Shown: positions 13,352 to 13,971 of the stretch, piece after piece
Numbering within the stretch: position 1 is the first letter of the stretch
Layout of the letters: the number at the start of each line of letters is the position of its first letter
Origin: Rickettsiales bacterium
GTDB lineage: Bacteria > Pseudomonadota > Alphaproteobacteria > Rickettsiales > UBA1997
NCBI GenBank assembly: GCA_947496905.1
Contig: CANMEW010000026.1
Location: 1 to 13,971 of the forward strand
Direction: 5' to 3'
Length of the DNA stretch: 13,971 nucleotides
The notes under the pieces: generated by a model
Seen by the model: the letters and a program-made list of their open reading frames with translations, nothing else
Told to the model about the DNA's origin: nothing
Databases searched by the model: none
Program-made: the position numbers and the translations under genes

Positions 13352-13971
13352 TAATGTTTGAAGTGCCGAGTTTCGATAAAATAGAGCGCAATGCCAGCCT
13401 CATCGGCCTTTGCAATTACCTCTCCATCTCGCATTGATCCGCCGGGTGCAATGATTGCTTTAATGCCGTAAGAAGCGGCAATTTCAATATTGTCGGCAAA
13501 GGGGAAGAAGGCATCAGAGGCTAAAAATCCACCACGAGCTTTGTCTTCTTTTTTTTCTCCATCAAAAAAATTTGCTGCTTTGTCGCAGGCAATTTTGCAG
13601 GCATCAACGCGACTAGTCTGACCAGCTCCAAATCCAACTGTTTGAAAATTTTGCACCACCACAATTGCATTTGATTTGACGTGCTTGCACAGGCTCATCG
13701 CAAAAATTAATTGCTCAATTTCCGAGTCGCTTGCTGATTTTTTTGAAACCAGTTTGAGATCATTTTTTGTAATATTTTTTTGATCTAAATCTTGAATCAA
13801 AAATCCTCCCGACACGGATTTTACTTGGCTATTTTCTGTTTTTTGAAAATCAGCAATCAGCAGACGAAGATTTTTTTTTGCTGAAAAAATCGACAAGGCT
13901 TTCTCGTCGATTTCTTTGGCGATGATTACTTCAAAAAACATTTGCGAAAGCGCCAAAGCCAAGCCCTCATC
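13351..13971 (-). CDS. purH: Bifunctional AICAR transformylase/IMP cyclohydrolase PurH (C-terminal part)
   Basis: The window holds the last 206 residues; the 5' part is cut by the window edge. PurH performs the last two steps of de novo IMP synthesis: formyl transfer to AICAR, then ring closure. What is visible is the end of the transformylase domain: SQMFFEVIIAKEID, QNFQTVGFGAGQTSRVDACK, GGFLASDAFFPFADNIEIAA, APGGSMRDGEVIAKADE and the invariant ending TRHFKH. The N-terminal cyclohydrolase domain and the catalytic Lys-His are outside. The stop TAG at 13353-13351 shares a base with the palindromic element, and xerC follows on the same strand. Confidence 0.96.
   Translation of the reverse strand, partial: DEGLALALSQMFFEVIIAKEIDEKALSIFSAKKNLRLLIADFQKTENSQVKSVSGGFLIQDLDQKNITKNDLKLVSKKSASDSEIEQLIFAMSLCKHVKSNAIVVVQNFQTVGFGAGQTSRVDACKIACDKAANFFDGEKKEDKARGGFLASDAFFPFADNIEIAASYGIKAIIAPGGSMRDGEVIAKADEAGIALYFIETRHFKH

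Overview
The window is a compact stretch of chromosome, about 40% G+C by eye, from an alphaproteobacterium that is most likely Rickettsiales-like or a related host-associated lineage. This placement is inferred from three things: the XerC and FolE sequence styles, the A+T-rich codon use, and palindromic repeat DNA in the spacers of the kind known from Rickettsia and Wolbachia. No marker in the window fixes the genus. It is mostly housekeeping sequence. I found no phage, IS element, CRISPR array, toxin-antitoxin pair or defence cluster.

Left block (1-2696, minus strand, read right to left): a Skp/OmpH-type periplasmic chaperone, a membrane-anchored coiled-coil M23 (LytM) peptidase, a bactofilin overlapping the peptidase gene by 14 bp, and the 5' part of a secreted Gly/Ser/Thr/Asn-rich repeat protein that looks like an autotransporter passenger. 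This is a cell-envelope and shape module.

Central block (2923-9486, plus strand): folE, a YceF-like maf, a TerC-family membrane protein, an unknown lipoprotein, UDP-glucose 6-dehydrogenase, tRNA-Arg(CCT), a beta-carbonic anhydrase and priA. From folE to ugd the genes overlap or lie within 7 bp of each other, so they are probably one transcription unit. The tRNA starts inside the last codons of ugd and supplies its stop codon.

Spacer 9487-10073 (587 bp) holds no convincing gene. It is a mosaic of a dispersed repeat end, a 43-bp tandem duplication, an 8-bp stem hairpin and a perfect 34-bp palindrome. Next comes a stand-alone fusA (EF-G), then a strong terminator that works in both directions and is shared with the convergent xerC.

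Right block (12254-13971, minus strand): purH (its 3' third only), then xerC. Their gap is almost completely filled by a 143-bp imperfect palindrome whose ends (GGAGCCTCTG) belong to a dispersed repeat family. Other copies follow the stop codons of priA and xerC. This small repeat family is the most interesting and least explained feature of the window.
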